DNA of 64,000 nucleotides from Motilimonas eburnea (GTDB lineage: Bacteria; Pseudomonadota; Gammaproteobacteria; Enterobacterales; CBDFNC01), in NCBI RefSeq assembly GCF_021295345.1, contig NZ_JAIMJB010000007.1, positions 1 to 64,000 on the forward strand, in the 5' to 3' direction. Below the pieces are notes generated by a model. It saw only the letters and a program-made list of their open reading frames with translations. It searched no databases and was not told where the DNA came from. Made by a program: the position numbers and the translations under genes. Shown piece by piece: positions 62,856 to 64,000 of this stretch. Within the stretch, counting starts at the first letter, position 1; each line of letters begins with the position of its first letter.

Positions 62856-63311
62856 CTAAAAAGATTGATTTTGCTTTTGGTAGAACTGAAAGTTGGCAAA
62901 TTCATCGAGCATGTTTTGCTCCCTTTTATTCGCTATTTTCTGCGCCGCTTGAGCGCGTTTAGCGAGTAGGGTTTCCACGGCCTTACGTTTACTTTGCATC
63001 TCAATCCAATGCTTTTTTTTCAACTCAACCTGATGCATCACTTTAGGCAGGGCGGCTTGTTGCTGTAACATGGCCTCTTCTAGCTTCACGATAAACTTTT
63101 GATAGTAAGAGTAGCTGTCTGCGTATAAGCCTGATGAGCCCTTGTCGTGCATTTGCTTAACATATTGATTTCGGTAGTTTTGTAAATTAGCAAATTGTTG
63201 ACGAAACGCCACCAGCTGCTGCTGTGCCTGCGCTAATTCTTGCACCGCTTGCTGCTCATGTTGCTTATGCTGATCTAAAACCAACAACAATGCTTTATCA
63301 GACATCCCCAC
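62856..63311 (-). CDS. fliJ: Flagellar export chaperone FliJ
   Basis: FliJ links the export ATPase FliI to the FlhA gate. The 151-aa protein is almost wholly a coiled coil, with LALVLDQ-type N-terminus (ALLLVLDQHKQHEQQAVQELA), a hairpin turn near residue 60-70 and a long second helix (LKKKHWIEMQSKRKAVETLLAKRAQ). It follows fliI by 24 bp. Confidence 0.93.
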   Translation of the reverse strand: MGMSDKALLLVLDQHKQHEQQAVQELAQAQQQLVAFRQQFANLQNYRNQYVKQMHDKGSSGLYADSYSYYQKFIVKLEEAMLQQQAALPKVMHQVELKKKHWIEMQSKRKAVETLLAKRAQAAQKIANKREQNMLDEFANFQFYQKQNQSF

Positions 63312-63335
63312 CCCAATCTAGCTTACACGGGTTAT

Positions 63336-64000
63336 TTACGCTCTTTGCCCGCCATTAACAAACTCTTGCGCCAATCCCGCTAATTGGCTCAAGCTATTTT
63401 CGTAATTAACGGATTCTTTCATGGGCTGCTGCAAGAAGTGATCCAACCTAGGCTTGATATTAATCGCTTGATCGATTCGCGGATCGCTACCGCGTGAATA
63501 CGCACCTATGGTGATCAGGTCTTTGTTTTCTTGATACAAAGAATAAGCCTGCTTGATCGCGCGTGCCAGCATTTGATGTTCATCACTGGTGACCATAGGC
63601 ATCACCCGGCTGATGGATTTAGCCACATCTATTGCGGGGAAATGCCCCGCGTCAGCCAGCTCACGTGATAACACGATATGCCCATCAAGTATTGCCCGAG
63701 CGGCATCGGCAATGGGATCTTGTAAATCATCGCCTTCGGTCAATACCGTAAAAAACGCCGTGATCCCACCTTGGCCTTGGCCCTGATTACCATTACCAGC
63801 ACGTTCAACTAAAGCGGGTAACTTAGCAAACACAGAAGGAGGATAGCCCTTGGTTGCGGGCGGCTCACCAATAGCCAGCGCAATTTCACGCTGTGCTTGA
63901 GCAAAACGTGTTAAGGAATCCATAAGCAAAAGGACATTTAGCCCTTGGTCTCGAAAATACTCCGCCACGGTTAACGCCGTTTCGCAACCTTTTAAACGCA
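63336..64000 (-). CDS. fliI: Flagellum-specific ATP synthase FliI (partial, 5' end off window)
   Basis: FliI is the export ATPase. Only the C-terminal half is in the window, and the frame continues past base 64000 (residues [19 protein letters not shown] at the edge). Visible motifs are [39 protein letters not shown] (key parts [14 protein letters not shown] and [12 protein letters not shown]), [23 protein letters not shown] and [12 protein letters not shown]. The Walker A motif lies outside. A GTG at 63968 is internal, not the true start. Confidence 0.96.
   Translation of the reverse strand, partial: RLKGCETALTVAEYFRDQGLNVLLLMDSLTRFAQAQREIALAIGEPPATKGYPPSVFAKLPALVERAGNGNQGQGQGGITAFFTVLTEGDDLQDPIADAARAILDGHIVLSRELADAGHFPAIDVAKSISRVMPMVTSDEHQMLARAIKQAYSLYQENKDLITIGAYSRGSDPRIDQAINIKPRLDHFLQQPMKESVNYENSLSQLAGLAQEFVNGGQRA

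Overview
The window is a gammaproteobacterial chromosome segment, probably from an Alteromonadales-type marine or aquatic bacterium. The evidence is the polar-flagellum type cluster (flhF, flhG, parC, parP and a DUF2802 protein), a full System I cytochrome c maturation operon, sigma-54 promoters in the flagellar genes, and a lipid A/BamA block in the usual gammaproteobacterial order. The che operon contains a motC/motD-like stator pair, as in Pseudomonas; from memory, Vibrio che clusters lack it. No rRNA, tRNA or CRISPR array was seen.

Layout. (1) 1-5000: an AT-rich run of small plus-strand accessory genes. At least the first 2.3 kb has the architecture of a chromosomal integron cassette array: one promoterless gene per unit, separated by attC-like imperfect hairpins with matching core boxes. 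No integrase gene is in the window. A REP-like palindrome (5029-5052) lies between this region and tilS. (2) 5113-24345, minus strand: a core block that in transcription order reads rpsB, tsf, pyrH, frr, uppS, cdsA, dxr, rseP, bamA, skp, lpxD, fabZ, lpxA, lpxB, rnhB, dnaE, tilS. It covers translation, UMP synthesis, isoprenoid and phospholipid precursors, outer-membrane assembly and lipid A. accA, which often lies between dnaE and tilS, is absent here. (3) 24634-29565, plus strand: map, glnD, yciB, yciI and a ComEA-like gene. (4) 29558-38466, minus strand: a receiver-phosphatase-like regulator, mlaA, and ccmABCDEFGHI. (5) 38578-39711, plus strand: a FliK-like gene and a stand-alone FlhB C-terminal-domain gene. 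(6) 39744-64000, minus strand: the chemotaxis and flagellar cluster, in transcription order fliI (cut by the window edge), fliJ, fliK, fliL, fliM, fliN, fliO, fliP, fliQ, fliR, flhB, flhA, flhF, flhG, fliA, cheY, cheZ, cheA, cheB, motC-like, motD-like, parC, parP, cheW, fipA-like.

The flagellar genes build the export gate, C-ring and export ATPase, set polar placement and number (FlhF/FlhG), and tether polar chemoreceptor arrays (ParC/ParP/CheA).

Most unusual points: two copies of a structured MITE-like element (TA target, GGGCCTGTTGACCTTT termini) flank flhB. Each supplies the TAG stop codon of the flagellar gene upstream of it (fliR and flhB), and one internal stem shows a compensatory base-pair change between the copies. 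CheA carries three copies of an acidic DEFExLLDELHG motif where the P2 domain would be. ParP has an in-frame (GGTTCA)8 microsatellite. Four 13-bp tandem repeats overlap the -12 box of a predicted sigma-54 promoter upstream of fliK. The cassette region holds a collapsed attC and an apparent chimera between an ABM-like N-terminus and an Imm33-like body.
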